DNA from: Rhizobium gallicum bv. gallicum R602sp | GTDB lineage: Bacteria; Pseudomonadota; Alphaproteobacteria; Rhizobiales; Rhizobiaceae | Direction: 5' to 3' | NCBI RefSeq assembly: GCF_000816845.1 | Contig: NZ_CP006877.1 | Span: 749,501 to 813,500 of the forward strand | Length of the DNA: 64,000 nucleotides | Shown: positions 53,118-61,831 of the stretch, one piece after another | Layout of the letters: every line of letters begins with the position of its first letter | How positions within the stretch are numbered: position 1 is the first letter of the stretch | Notes under the pieces: model-generated | Told to the model about the DNA's origin: nothing | Seen by the model: the letters and a program-made list of their open reading frames with translations, nothing else | The model's database searches: none | Made by a program: the position numbers and the translations under genes

Positions 53118-53651
53118 ATGCCGGAGCGGACGAACAAGGCCCATGCAATCATCGTCATGGGCGTCAGCGGCTCGGGAAAATCCTCAATCGGCGAGAAACT
53201 GGCGGAGGCGCTGAGCCTTCGCTACATTGAAGGCGACCAGCTTCATCCGGCATCCAATGTCGAGAAGATGTCGAAAGGCATTCCACTGACCGATGCGGAC
53301 CGCATGCCTTGGCTCGACCTCATCGGTGAAGCCATGAAGGCGGCTCTTGCAAAAGGCAATGGCGTCATCGTCTCCTGCTCGGCGCTGAAGCGCATTTATC
53401 GCGAGCGGCTGCGCGCTGCGGCCGGCGGCAATCTCTTCTTCGTCTATCTCGAAGGCTCCAGGGAGCTGCTGAGCGAGCGGATGGGGCATCGCTCGGGTCA
53501 TTTCATGCCGACGTCCCTGCTTGAAAGTCAGCTCGAAACGTTGGAGGTGCCGACCGGCGAGCCAGGCGTCGTGACGGTGGATATCGACGACACGATCGAA
53601 GACATTGCCGCGGAAGCTCGAAAGAAGCTAGCGCCGCTCGGCGTTGGCTGA
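53118..53651 (+). CDS. gntK: Gluconokinase
   Basis: Phosphorylates gluconate to 6-phosphogluconate, the substrate of Edd encoded at 9.9 kb. The 177-residue P-loop kinase shows GVSGSGKSSIG (from residue 15), EGDQLHPASNVEKMSKGIPLTDADRMPWL and VSCSALKRIYRERLR. GGAGG lies 5 nt before the ATG. No gluconate transporter or GntR regulator adjoins it; instead it follows dppF in the same direction. Confidence 0.93.
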   Translation: MPERTNKAHAIIVMGVSGSGKSSIGEKLAEALSLRYIEGDQLHPASNVEKMSKGIPLTDADRMPWLDLIGEAMKAALAKGNGVIVSCSALKRIYRERLRAAAGGNLFFVYLEGSRELLSERMGHRSGHFMPTSLLESQLETLEVPTGEPGVVTVDIDDTIEDIAAEARKKLAPLGVG

Positions 53652-53727
53652 ACACGATCTATTGACGGCCTCTTAGAAGCGGCCATCTTTGATTGCTCAG
53701 AGAAATCCAGTGCCCGGAGGACTTGCC

Positions 53728-54114
53728 TTGAGCAGGGCTGAACTCTCAGCGATTTATCGCGATTACATCGCCTGCCTGAACGCGCGGGGCTGGCAGCGGC
53801 TGGGGCGCTTTGTCGGCGACGATGTGCGCCACAATGGCCGGCCGCTTGGCCTGGCAGGCTATCGGGCGATGCTGGAGCGGGATGTCGAGGAGATTCCAGA
53901 CCTTCGTTTTGACGTCCAGTTGCTGACGTCCGACCCACCCCTTATGGCATGCCGGCTGGCTTTCGATTGCGCGCCGAAGGGAACGTTCCTCGGCCTTCCA
54001 GTCAACGGAAAGAGAGTCTTTTTCACCGAAAACGTCTTCTATCGCTTCGATCGGGAAAAGATCGATGAGGTATGGTCGATCATCGACAAGGCGGCCATCG
54101 AAGCGCAGCTCTAA
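53728..54114 (+). CDS. SnoaL-like ester cyclase family protein
   Basis: 128 residues with an NTF2-like fold: SAIYRDYIACLNARGWQRLGRFVGDDVRHNGRPLGLAGYRAML, then MACRLAFDCAPKGTFLGLPVNGKRVFFTENVFYRFDREKIDEVWSIID. GGAGG lies 7 nt before a TTG at 53728, which I take as the start; a GTG at 53710 is an alternative. Members act on polycyclic or small lactone-type substrates, but many have no known role. Convergent with the oxidase gene downstream. Confidence 0.75.
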   Translation: MSRAELSAIYRDYIACLNARGWQRLGRFVGDDVRHNGRPLGLAGYRAMLERDVEEIPDLRFDVQLLTSDPPLMACRLAFDCAPKGTFLGLPVNGKRVFFTENVFYRFDREKIDEVWSIIDKAAIEAQL

Positions 54115-54141
54115 TGAATGCCGCCACGTCTTGTCGTGCCG

Positions 54142-55389
54142 CTAGGGATTGAAGCGCTGCGGCGAATAGGCGGAAATATTGATGAACGGCGTCCCGCCGG
54201 TGATCAGTTCCGCCAGCACGCGGCCGGTCACCGGTCCAAGCGTCAGGCCGTGGTGCGCATGCCCGAAGGCGAACCACAGGCCATTGTGCCGCGGCGCCTT
54301 GCCGATGATCGGCATCATGTCGGGCGTGCAGGGGCGCGCGCCCATCCACGGCTCGGGATCGAGCCTGCGTCCGAGCGGGAAGACGGTACGGGCGACTTTT
54401 TCTGCGCGGTCGAGCTGAACCGGTGTCTTCGGCGCGTCGAATGCTGCGAATTCCGCACCGGTGGTCAGCCGAATGCCGCGGTTCATTGGCGCGAGGAAAT
54501 AGCCGCGTTCGGCATCGAGCGTCCAGTTGTTGAGGACGGCATTGCCTTCGGCCGCATAGTGCATGTGGTAGCCGCGCTTGACGCCAAGCGGAAAGGAATA
54601 GCCGAGCCGCTTCGTTGCAACCGCAGCCCAAGGACCAAGCGCCATCACCGCGTCGTCTGCCTCGATCGAGCCTTCGGACGTCATGATTTTCCAGCCGGAA
54701 CCCGACTGGCCGAGCGAAACGGCATCGCCGACAACAAAGCGGCCGCCAAGGCTTTCGAAATAGCTGCGGTAGGCGGCAGTCAGCGCTTGCGGATCAAGGA
54801 CCGACCAGGGATCGCGCCAGCGGATGCCGCCGGCGAAGGTCTGCATGAGGCTCGGCTCCATGCGGGCAATGTCGGCGGAAGACAGCGTTTCGTAGCTGAC
54901 GCCGAATTCCTTCTGCCAGCTTTCGGCCTCAGCAAGCTCTTCGTCGCGCTTTCCCTCGGTCCGAAAGATCTTCATCCAGCCATCCTTGCGGATCAGCTGT
55001 TCTGCATGCGACGCCTCGATCAGGTCCTTGTGCTCCAGGATCGAGTTCTCGATCAGCGGCGCATAGGCACGGGTGATCATCTCATGGCGCCGTGCATTGG
55101 AGTTCCACCAGTATCGGGCGAGGAAGGCGAGCTGGCTCGGGAGTGCCTTCAGGTGATAGTGCGCGTCGATGCGGTTGTTCAACGCGTAGCGCAGCAGCAG
55201 TCCGATCTGTTGTGGAAAGCCGTAAGGCACGACACCTTCACGCTGGATCAGTCCCGCATTGCCGTAGGAGGTCTCGCTGCCGGGATTCTTGCGGTCGATC
55301 AGCGTCACCTGCCGTCCGCGCCGTTGCAGATGAATTGCCGTCGAAACACCGACGATGCCGGCACCGAGCACGATTGCGTTCTTGGTCAT
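54142..55389 (-). CDS. D-amino-acid dehydrogenase-like FAD oxidoreductase
   Basis: 415-residue DadA-type flavoprotein. The N-terminal dinucleotide fold is NAIVLGAGIVGVSTAIHLQRRG followed by VTLIDRKNPGSETSYGNAGLI, and the C-terminus has GHAHHGLTLGPVTGRVLAELITG. It probably oxidises a D-amino or related amino acid and passes electrons to the respiratory chain. AAGGA stands 4 nt before the ATG at 55389. It lies 77 bp downstream of the polyketide methyltransferase gene on the same strand. Confidence 0.85.
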   Translation of the reverse strand: MTKNAIVLGAGIVGVSTAIHLQRRGRQVTLIDRKNPGSETSYGNAGLIQREGVVPYGFPQQIGLLLRYALNNRIDAHYHLKALPSQLAFLARYWWNSNARRHEMITRAYAPLIENSILEHKDLIEASHAEQLIRKDGWMKIFRTEGKRDEELAEAESWQKEFGVSYETLSSADIARMEPSLMQTFAGGIRWRDPWSVLDPQALTAAYRSYFESLGGRFVVGDAVSLGQSGSGWKIMTSEGSIEADDAVMALGPWAAVATKRLGYSFPLGVKRGYHMHYAAEGNAVLNNWTLDAERGYFLAPMNRGIRLTTGAEFAAFDAPKTPVQLDRAEKVARTVFPLGRRLDPEPWMGARPCTPDMMPIIGKAPRHNGLWFAFGHAHHGLTLGPVTGRVLAELITGGTPFINISAYSPQRFNP

Positions 55390-55466
55390 TTTTCCTTGCA
55401 GCCAACTGAATTCCAAGGGTCGAAAATGCCCTTAGGATTGCAATGGCGCAATTGAAAAATCGCATT

Positions 55467-55970
55467 TTATTTCAGAATCATTGCCGTTTTGAGTGCGGCG
55501 TTTTCGGCACGGATGCGGATGGCGAGCATGAGCGCATTCAGGATGGTGAAGGCGCCCGCGTAGAGCGGCATCCCGAAGGCAAGCGGCAGGACCGCGATTT
55601 CCCCCGCAACGATCGCATAATTCGGATGCCGGATGAATCGATAGGGCCCGCTACGGACGAGCGGCGCCTCCGGCAGAACGATGATCCGCGTCGTCCACCG
55701 CTCCTTGAGGGTGGCGAGCACCCAGAGGCGGAGGATTTGCAGCAGCATGAAGGTGCCGAACCAAACAAGGTTCACAGGCCTGTCCAAGGCGAGCAGCCAC
55801 AACCCGCCGATCCAGGCGGCATGCAGGGCGACCATGTAGGGGTAATGTTCCGCCCCGGTCTCGCGTGCGCCTTTTGCAAGAAGCGCGGCGGTGTTGCGCC
55901 TGGAGAGAACAAGTTCGCCGAGCCGCTGGATCGTGACGAAGGTCAGAAGCGCGATGGACGCAAGCATCAT
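55467..55970 (-). CDS. ICMT-like membrane methyltransferase partnered with a type III PKS
   Basis: 167 residues, with about four hydrophobic helices and the isoprenylcysteine carboxyl methyltransferase signature GPYRFIRHPNYAIVAGEIAVLPLAFGMPLYAG. GGAGG is 5 nt before ATG 55970, which overlaps the PKS stop as ATGA. In Bacillus, the similar BpsA/BpsB pair makes alkylpyrones and methylates them, so this enzyme may O-methylate the PKS product at the membrane (inference by analogy). Confidence 0.82.
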   Translation of the reverse strand: MMLASIALLTFVTIQRLGELVLSRRNTAALLAKGARETGAEHYPYMVALHAAWIGGLWLLALDRPVNLVWFGTFMLLQILRLWVLATLKERWTTRIIVLPEAPLVRSGPYRFIRHPNYAIVAGEIAVLPLAFGMPLYAGAFTILNALMLAIRIRAENAALKTAMILK

Positions 55971-57019
55971 GCCGTCCTCCGCAGCGTAACGCAGCTTGCG
56001 GAAAATCCCGGTCCCATGGCGATCATCGCAGCGCGCTCGGGCAGACCGGCGCGGATTGCGCGTTCCAGCACGAACAGGATGGTTGGCGAGGACATGTTGC
56101 CATAGTCGGAAATCACCGCACGCTCGTGATCGAGCGAACCGGGCGCGAGCGAAAGCGCACTTTCCATTGCCGCCAGCACCTTGGTCCCGCCCGGGTGGCA
56201 TATGAAACGGTCGATATCCTGACGCGACAGGCCATTGCGCGCAAGGATCGCGTCGACGGCGGGTCCAAGCTCCGTCTCCGCGAAGGGTGGCAGCGACTGC
56301 GCAAGCACGATGCCGAAGCCTGCGTCGTCGATCTTCCAGCCCATAATGTCGAGCGTGTCGGCAAATAGATGTTCGCCGCTCGATTCCACTTCGGCGATGC
56401 CGTGTCCACCATTGCGAAGCACGCAAGCTGCAGCACCATCGCCGAAGAGTGCGGTTGCAATGATATTGGGCCGCGTCAGCTCGTCCAGCCGGAAGGCAAG
56501 GGTGCAGAGTTCGATCGTCACGAAGAGCACGGTCTTGCCCGGTTTGCCTTTCGCCAGACGCGACGCGATGCCGAAGCCCGAGACGCCGGCAGCACAGCCA
56601 AGTCCGAATACGGGGACGCGCTCTATATCCGCCCGGAACCCCATTTTTCCGGCAAGCTGCGCATCGAGGCTCGGCGTCGTAAACCCGGTGGAGGAGACGG
56701 TGACGACGCAATCGATGTCGTTTGCCTGCAGATCCGCCTGCCGCAGTGCCTTGGTCGCCGCTTCGATGAAGAGGCTGCTTGCGACCTCGGCATAGGCGTC
56801 CATCCGGTCCTGCCAGCCATGCGGTTCGTCGAACCATGAGAGCGGTCGCGCCGCATGTCGCTTAGTAATGCCCGCATTGTTAAAGACGCTCGCAAGATGC
56901 CGAAAGTCCTGGAAGCGGCCGGCAAAGAGGCGAGCCGATGCCTCGGCTGCTTCTGCCTGCGTAATGATGTGTTCGGGCACGGCAATGGCGAGGCTCAGAA
57001 ATTTGACCGTATCGTTCAC
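55967..57019 (-). CDS. Type III polyketide synthase (chalcone/stilbene synthase family)
   Basis: 350 residues of thiolase fold. The catalytic triad is intact: Cys142 in VFGLGCAAGVSG, His275 in FICHPGGTK, Asn308 in SDYGNMSSP. The enzyme extends an acyl-CoA starter with malonyl-CoA units; bacterial members with an ICMT-like neighbour usually make long-chain alkylpyrones or alkylresorcinols. The start is a GTG at 57019 with AAGGAG 6 nt upstream. It is divergent from a TPR-ECF sigma-anti-sigma operon. Product cannot be read from sequence. Confidence 0.92.
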   Translation of the reverse strand: MNDTVKFLSLAIAVPEHIITQAEAAEASARLFAGRFQDFRHLASVFNNAGITKRHAARPLSWFDEPHGWQDRMDAYAEVASSLFIEAATKALRQADLQANDIDCVVTVSSTGFTTPSLDAQLAGKMGFRADIERVPVFGLGCAAGVSGFGIASRLAKGKPGKTVLFVTIELCTLAFRLDELTRPNIIATALFGDGAAACVLRNGGHGIAEVESSGEHLFADTLDIMGWKIDDAGFGIVLAQSLPPFAETELGPAVDAILARNGLSRQDIDRFICHPGGTKVLAAMESALSLAPGSLDHERAVISDYGNMSSPTILFVLERAIRAGLPERAAMIAMGPGFSASCVTLRRTA

Positions 57020-57072
57020 GGCATTCTCCTTTTGCCCCCCGGTGGTAAAGCGGAGAACACCTCTGACGGCGA

Positions 57073-57135
57073 TTTATTCGTAAAGGTTTCGTCACGAAAA
57101 GGTGATGGAAAAATGCGTTGCGCCGTCCGAATAAA
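57073..57135. promoter_or_regulatory. Symmetric promoter region between the PKS and ECF sigma operons
   Basis: The octamer CGAATAAA occurs on the minus strand at 57073-57080 and on the plus strand at 57128-57135. Each copy ends 54 nt from the start codon of the gene it faces (57019 and 57189). Between them lies the 13-bp palindrome TTTCGTCACGAAA (57087-57099). Leftward, GAAACC (57090-57085), a 16-bp spacer and CGTC (57068-57065) resemble an ECF-type promoter; no equal match is clear rightward. Shared control of both operons is inferred. Confidence 0.55.
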
Positions 57136-57188
57136 ATTCCGGGCAGGCGTGTTCTTTGGCGGCAACGTCATTATCCCGGAGATATCCC

Positions 57189-57734
57189 ATGACGACCACG
57201 ATTGTCCGTATCGCTTCTCTCGTCCTCGGCGGCTGCATCGCCGCCTCTATGCTTTCCACTCCCGTCTTCGCAGTCGGCGGCGGTGGTGGCGGCGGCTCGA
57301 ACACGCCCACCTGCAAAAAGGGTCAGATCTATGACAAGAGGTCGAAGCAATGCGTGAAGCAGCAGAGCGCCAACGTGACGGATGAGAACCGCACCGACTA
57401 TGCCTATTCGCTGGCAAAGGCCGGCCGCTACGAAGAAGCGCTGGCGATACTGGATACCGTCAAGGACCAGAACAATGCGGAGGTGCTGAATTATCGCGGC
57501 TATGCCACCCGTAAGCTCGGTCGCACGGACGAAGGCATCTCCTATTACCTTCAGTCGGTCAAGCTCGATCCCCAATATGCGAAGGTTCGTGAATATCTCG
57601 GCGAAGCCTACGTCGTCAAAGGCCGCATCGATCTCGCCAAGGAGCAGTTGAACATGATCAAGGCGATCTGCGGCACGGGTTGCGAGGAATACCAGGACCT
57701 CAACGCCGTAATCCTCGATCCATCGAAGATCTGA
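57189..57734 (+). CDS. Exported TPR-repeat protein
   Basis: 181 residues with a Sec signal peptide (TTTIVRIASLVLGGCIAASMLSTPVFA) and then a Gly-rich linker, a short Cys-Lys segment (CKKGQIYDKRSKQCVKQ) and TPR repeats around YAYSLAKAGRYEEALAILDTV, YRGYATRKLGRTDEGISYYLQSVKLDP and VREYLGEAYVVKGRIDLAKEQL. It is first in a likely operon with the ECF sigma factor 37 nt downstream, so it may scaffold or sense in the periplasm. CGGAGATATCCC precedes the ATG. Confidence 0.85.
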   Translation: MTTTIVRIASLVLGGCIAASMLSTPVFAVGGGGGGGSNTPTCKKGQIYDKRSKQCVKQQSANVTDENRTDYAYSLAKAGRYEEALAILDTVKDQNNAEVLNYRGYATRKLGRTDEGISYYLQSVKLDPQYAKVREYLGEAYVVKGRIDLAKEQLNMIKAICGTGCEEYQDLNAVILDPSKI

Positions 57735-57771
57735 AAAGAGGCGGCGCGTGGCGGCAAGGAGGGATAGTCGA

Positions 57772-58377
57772 ATGCCGGTCGCGCGCGCCACATTTCCTGC
57801 CTATAGTCGCCTGGAAACGGGATTGCCGCTTCGGCTGGCGATCCCCGGAGGACGAACTGGGGCGGAGGCGGCCATCGCGAGCGAAGCGGACATCAGGAAA
57901 GGCCTGACAGAGAACCTTGCCAGGCTCTGGCGTTATGGTCTCGTGCTCTCGCGGCAGCGCGATGTGGCCGATGATCTCGTCCAGCAGACCTGTGTCCGGG
58001 CGCTGGAACGCGGCGGTCAATTCGAACAGGGGACGCGGCTCGATCGCTGGCTGTTTTCGATCCTGCATTCGATCTGGCTGAACGAGGTCCGTTCCCGCAA
58101 GGTCCGCCAGGGCAAGGGCTTGGCGGATCCCGAGGAAGCACTGGTCTTCGACGGAGCCCGCGACACCGAAACGCATGTGATGGCAAATCAGGTGCTGCTG
58201 CAGGTGGACGCGCTGCCGGAAGCACAGCGTAGTGCCGTCTTCCTCGCCTACGTGGAAGGGCTCTCCTATCGCGAGGTGGCGGATGTATTGGCCATACCGA
58301 TCGGAACCGTGATGAGCCGGCTGGCGGCAGCACGCGCGACGCTTTGCGGAGCCATTTCGGACGAGGGACGGCAATGA
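57772..58377 (+). CDS. ECF-type RNA polymerase sigma factor
   Basis: 201 residues with sigma region 2 (LARLWRYGLVLSRQRDVADDLVQQTCVRALERGGQ, then LDRWLFSILHSIWLNEVRS) and region 4 (LPEAQRSAVFLAYVEGLSYREVADVLAIPIGTVMSRLAAARATL). A 40-residue N-terminal extension precedes region 2. AAGGAGGG lies about 8 nt before the ATG. The stop overlaps the anti-sigma ATG. It likely drives its own operon and perhaps the divergent PKS operon; the subgroup was not determined. Confidence 0.92.
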   Translation: MPVARATFPAYSRLETGLPLRLAIPGGRTGAEAAIASEADIRKGLTENLARLWRYGLVLSRQRDVADDLVQQTCVRALERGGQFEQGTRLDRWLFSILHSIWLNEVRSRKVRQGKGLADPEEALVFDGARDTETHVMANQVLLQVDALPEAQRSAVFLAYVEGLSYREVADVLAIPIGTVMSRLAAARATLCGAISDEGRQ

Positions 58378-59165
58378 ACAACGATATCAACATAGCCTCT
58401 GACGAAGAACTGACGGCCTTCATCGACGGCGAACTGCCGTCGCAGGATGCTGCGCGCATCGAAGCGCTTGCCAATGCCGACGAACGCGTAGCTGCCAGGC
58501 TGGAATTCCTGTCCCACAGCAACCTGCCGTTCAAGGAGGCCTTCCTCCCGCTTCTCGCCGCCGCGCCGCGGGCGAGCCTCGAATCGATGCTTGCCGCAAT
58601 CCCCACACCGCGGGAAAGGAGGGGATCAAGCTTTGGGAGCCGCCGCGCCTTTCTCGGCGCGCTTGCCGCTTCGGTGGTCGTGGGGGTCATTGCAGACCGC
58701 GCCTATCTCGGCATCAGCCGCAGCCTTTCGAAGGACGAGGGCGCAGAATGGCGCGCTGTCGTCGCCGAATACATCTCGCTCTACACGTCGGACACGCTGG
58801 CAGGTCCCGTTCCGCCTGCCGATGTCCAGAGCGTTCAGCTTGCCCAGATCGACCGAAAGCTCGGGCTTGCACTTTCCCCAAGGATGGTTGCGTTGCCGGG
58901 GATAGACTTTAAGCGCGTGCTGCTCCTGGAATATGACGAAAGACCGCTCGCCCAGATCGCCTACCTTGATCCCGAGACCGGCCCGATGGCGCTCTGCATC
59001 ATCCGCTCGGACAAGGGTGAAAAGGCGCCGGACATCGAAGGCCGCGAGGGCATGAACGTCATTTACTGGTCCAGCCGGAGCCATGCCTTCATGTTGATCG
59101 GCCATGCCCCGGCAGACCGGATGCAGGAGATCGTCGATAGCCTCAGGTCAAAATTGACGGCATGA
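58374..59165 (+). CDS. Membrane anti-sigma factor with a twin-arginine-like motif
   Basis: 273 residues. The N-terminal cytoplasmic region (SDEELTAFIDGELPSQDAARIEALANADERVAARLEF) resembles anti-sigma helices that bind sigma domains. Residues about 89-111 read SRRAFLGALAASVVVGVIADRAYLG, one membrane segment headed by a twin-arginine motif. A periplasmic domain of about 160 residues follows. Translation is coupled to the sigma gene. The usual zinc-binding HxxxCxxC is absent. The RR motif suggests Tat-dependent insertion (inference). Confidence 0.85.
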   Translation: MNNDINIASDEELTAFIDGELPSQDAARIEALANADERVAARLEFLSHSNLPFKEAFLPLLAAAPRASLESMLAAIPTPRERRGSSFGSRRAFLGALAASVVVGVIADRAYLGISRSLSKDEGAEWRAVVAEYISLYTSDTLAGPVPPADVQSVQLAQIDRKLGLALSPRMVALPGIDFKRVLLLEYDERPLAQIAYLDPETGPMALCIIRSDKGEKAPDIEGREGMNVIYWSSRSHAFMLIGHAPADRMQEIVDSLRSKLTA

Positions 59166-59242
59166 TTGCCGTCCGCCATCATGATGACCAGATTGCATGG
59201 TGTTGCCGATCATCTCGATACGACAGGGACCGGCGTTTCAGC

Positions 59243-59770
59243 ATGGATTGGATCAATCGTTATATCGACGAGCCGCTGCTTTCCGGCGCGGCGCGTACGC
59301 TGCGGGTTTGGCATGTCTACACGGCGCAGCATCCGGAGCGTTTGGAGCCAGTGTGGAACCTGGCGGCGCTTTCGTTCCTGGCAATCGCAAGCCGGTACAA
59401 TCTCTCTGGACAGCCTCTTGTCCTCAGCCTTGCGGCATTGTTCATGCTGGCTCTGCCGTCCATCTGGAAGCTGGCTTCCTCCGCAAGGGTGGGAAGGGGC
59501 GGCTATGACGCCCGGCGTTACAAATCGCTCCGAGCCCGAGCGATCAACAAGCGTGAGGCGGAATGGTCTCTGCGGATGACCGTTCTCTTCGCCTCGGCCG
59601 GGCTGCCATTCGTGACGCGCATTGATGATCCCATCGGATCGGCGTTCATGGCTGGCGCATGCATCTGGTTCGTGCTGACAGCGCCCGTGAAGTTCTATCT
59701 CGAAGCAGCAGAGCCACCCGCCCCCGACGAAGGCGACCGCACGCATCAGGGCATCTTCCAGTTCGGCTGA
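59243..59770 (+). CDS. Hypothetical membrane protein
   Basis: 175 residues, with hydrophobic segments near PLVLSLAALFMLALPSIWKL and FMAGACIWFVLTAPVKFYL and two weaker ones. It lies 77 nt after the anti-sigma gene on the same strand and could be part of the ECF operon. No strong ribosome binding site precedes the ATG. Not recognised. Confidence 0.7.
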   Translation: MDWINRYIDEPLLSGAARTLRVWHVYTAQHPERLEPVWNLAALSFLAIASRYNLSGQPLVLSLAALFMLALPSIWKLASSARVGRGGYDARRYKSLRARAINKREAEWSLRMTVLFASAGLPFVTRIDDPIGSAFMAGACIWFVLTAPVKFYLEAAEPPAPDEGDRTHQGIFQFG

Positions 59771-59847
59771 TGCCCTGAAACCAGGCATTCTGGAACCAAT
59801 TGCCAAGGGTAGCCGTTGATAGATCAGAATCGAAAGAGGAGTTCACC

Positions 59848-60012
59848 ATGCTGTACTACGCTTTGGTATTTCTCGTCGTAGCCCTGATCGCCGGCGTCCT
59901 CGGATTTGGCGGGATCGCAGGGGCTTCGGCTTCCATAGCACAGGTTCTTTTCTTCATATTCCTGGTGCTGTTCGTCGTATCGCTCGTCATGCGCCTGATG
60001 CGCCGCGAATAG
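59848..60012 (+). CDS. DUF1328 small membrane protein
   Basis: 54 residues with two hydrophobic helices separated by [14 protein letters not shown], the DUF1328/YtjA pattern, and a basic end RLMRRE. AGAGGAG precedes the ATG. These small inner-membrane proteins are widespread in proteobacteria and often stress-induced; function unknown. Followed by a strong terminator. Confidence 0.9.
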   Translation: MLYYALVFLVVALIAGVLGFGGIAGASASIAQVLFFIFLVLFVVSLVMRLMRRE

Positions 60013-60033
60013 TGCGACGAAATGAGATGTTTG

Positions 60034-60062
60034 AAACCCGGCGTTGTGGCGCCGGGTTTTTT
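60034..60062 (+). terminator. Intrinsic terminator after the DUF1328 gene
   Basis: AACCCGGCG (60035-60043) pairs with CGCCGGGTT (60050-60058) around a 6-nt loop; T residues run to 60062. Confidence 0.88.
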
Positions 60063-60195
60063 GCGTCGATAGGACGCGGTGTCGTCTGGCATCAGCCGCG
60101 ACCCCGAAATAGATCTTAAAGCGGAAAAACCTGCGACAGCCTCGCCGCCCCGTGGCATAAGGCCCCCGAAAAACTTTTCTGGGTCCTTATCGCAT

Positions 60196-61818
60196 ATGAT
60201 TCGTATCGAAAACATCAGCAAGCAGAACAGCCACCGCATCCTCTTCATCGAGGCGACCGCAGCGCTCAACAGAGGCGACAAGGTAGGCCTCGTCGGTCCG
60301 AACGGTGCCGGCAAGACGACCCTTTTCCGGATGATCACACAGGCGGAGCATCCCGACGAGGGGCAGGTATCCATCGATAAGGGCGTCACCATCGGCTATT
60401 TCAATCAGGATGTCGGCGAGATGGAGGGCCGCAGCGCCGTATCCGAGGTGATGGACGGCGCCGGCCCCGTGAGCATCGTTGCTGCCGAACTGCGGGAGCT
60501 CGAGGCTGCCATGTCGGATCCCGAGCAGGCCGACGACATGGACAGGATCATCGATCGCTACGGCGAGGTCCAGGCGCGCTATGAGGAGCTGGACGGCTAT
60601 GCCCTGGAAGGACGCGCGCGCGAAGTTCTGGCTGGTCTCAGCTTCAGCCAGGAAATGATGGACGGCGACGTGGGCGCACTGTCCGGCGGCTGGAAGATGC
60701 GTGTAGCCCTTGCCCGAATTCTCCTGATGCGTCCTGACGTTATGCTGCTTGATGAGCCGAGCAACCATCTGGATCTGGAAAGCCTTATCTGGCTGGAGGA
60801 GTTCCTGAAAGGTTATGACGGCGCGCTGCTGATGACCTCGCACGACCGCGAGTTCATGAATCGCATCGTCACCAGGATTATCGAGATCGATGGCGGCAAC
60901 TTGAACAGCTACTCCGGCGACTATGCCTTTTACGAGCAGCAGCGCGCCCAGAACGAGAAGCAGCAGCAGGCCCAGTTCGAGCGCCAGCAGGCGATGCTCG
61001 CCAAGGAAATCAAGTTTATCGAGCGCTTCAAGGCCCGCGCCTCGCATGCTTCGCAGGTACAGAGCCGCGTGAAGAAGCTGGAGAAGATCGACCGGGTGGA
61101 ACCGCCCAAGCGCCGCCAGGTCGTCTCATTCGAGTTTCTGCCGGCACCGCGCTCGGGCGAAGATGTCATCAGCCTGAAGAACGTGCACAAGAAATACGGC
61201 AGCCGAACCATCTACGAGGGGCTGGATTTCATGGTGCGGCGGCGCGAGCGCTGGTGCATCATGGGCATCAATGGCGCCGGAAAGTCTACGCTTCTGAAGC
61301 TTGTTGCGGGTTCGGCGGAGCCGGATGAAGGCAACGTCGCTCTCGGTGCCAGCGTCAAGATGGGATATTTCGCGCAGCACGCCATGGATCTCTTGGACGG
61401 CGACCGCACCGTACTTCAGTCGCTGGAAGACAAGTTCCCGCAAGCGGGGCAGGGCTCATTGCGCGCGCTGGCGGGCTGCTTCGGATTTTCCGGCGACGAC
61501 GTCGAGAAGAAATGCCGGGTGCTCTCGGGCGGCGAGAAGGCGCGGCTCGTCATGGCAATGATGCTCTTCGATCCGCCGAACCTCCTCGTGCTGGACGAGC
61601 CGACAAACCACCTGGATCTGGACACCAAGGAAATGCTCATCAAGGCGTTGTCCGAGTACGAAGGCACGATGCTGTTCGTTTCGCACGACAGGCACTTCCT
61701 GGGCGCTTTGTCCAATCGGGTGCTGGAACTCACCCCTGACGGCATTCACCAGTATGGCGGCGGCTACACGGAATACGTGGCGCGCACCGGTCATGAGGCG
61801 CCTGGCCTTCGCAGTTGA
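60196..61818 (+). CDS. ABC-F family ATPase (Uup/YbiT-like)
   Basis: 540 residues with two ATPase domains and no membrane segments. Domain 1 has GPNGAGKTT and LLDEPSNHLDLESL; domain 2 has GINGAGKST, LSGGEKARLVMAMML and LVLDEPTNHLDLDTKE. A charged linker (EQQRAQNEKQQQAQFERQQAML) separates them, as in ribosome-associated translation factors. It probably acts on stalled or initiating ribosomes. The ATG at 60196 is chosen by the usual N-terminus MIRIENISK; the open frame upstream has no such match. Confidence 0.92.
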   Translation: MIRIENISKQNSHRILFIEATAALNRGDKVGLVGPNGAGKTTLFRMITQAEHPDEGQVSIDKGVTIGYFNQDVGEMEGRSAVSEVMDGAGPVSIVAAELRELEAAMSDPEQADDMDRIIDRYGEVQARYEELDGYALEGRAREVLAGLSFSQEMMDGDVGALSGGWKMRVALARILLMRPDVMLLDEPSNHLDLESLIWLEEFLKGYDGALLMTSHDREFMNRIVTRIIEIDGGNLNSYSGDYAFYEQQRAQNEKQQQAQFERQQAMLAKEIKFIERFKARASHASQVQSRVKKLEKIDRVEPPKRRQVVSFEFLPAPRSGEDVISLKNVHKKYGSRTIYEGLDFMVRRRERWCIMGINGAGKSTLLKLVAGSAEPDEGNVALGASVKMGYFAQHAMDLLDGDRTVLQSLEDKFPQAGQGSLRALAGCFGFSGDDVEKKCRVLSGGEKARLVMAMMLFDPPNLLVLDEPTNHLDLDTKEMLIKALSEYEGTMLFVSHDRHFLGALSNRVLELTPDGIHQYGGGYTEYVARTGHEAPGLRS

Positions 61819-61831
61819 GTCGAGCGCGCGC

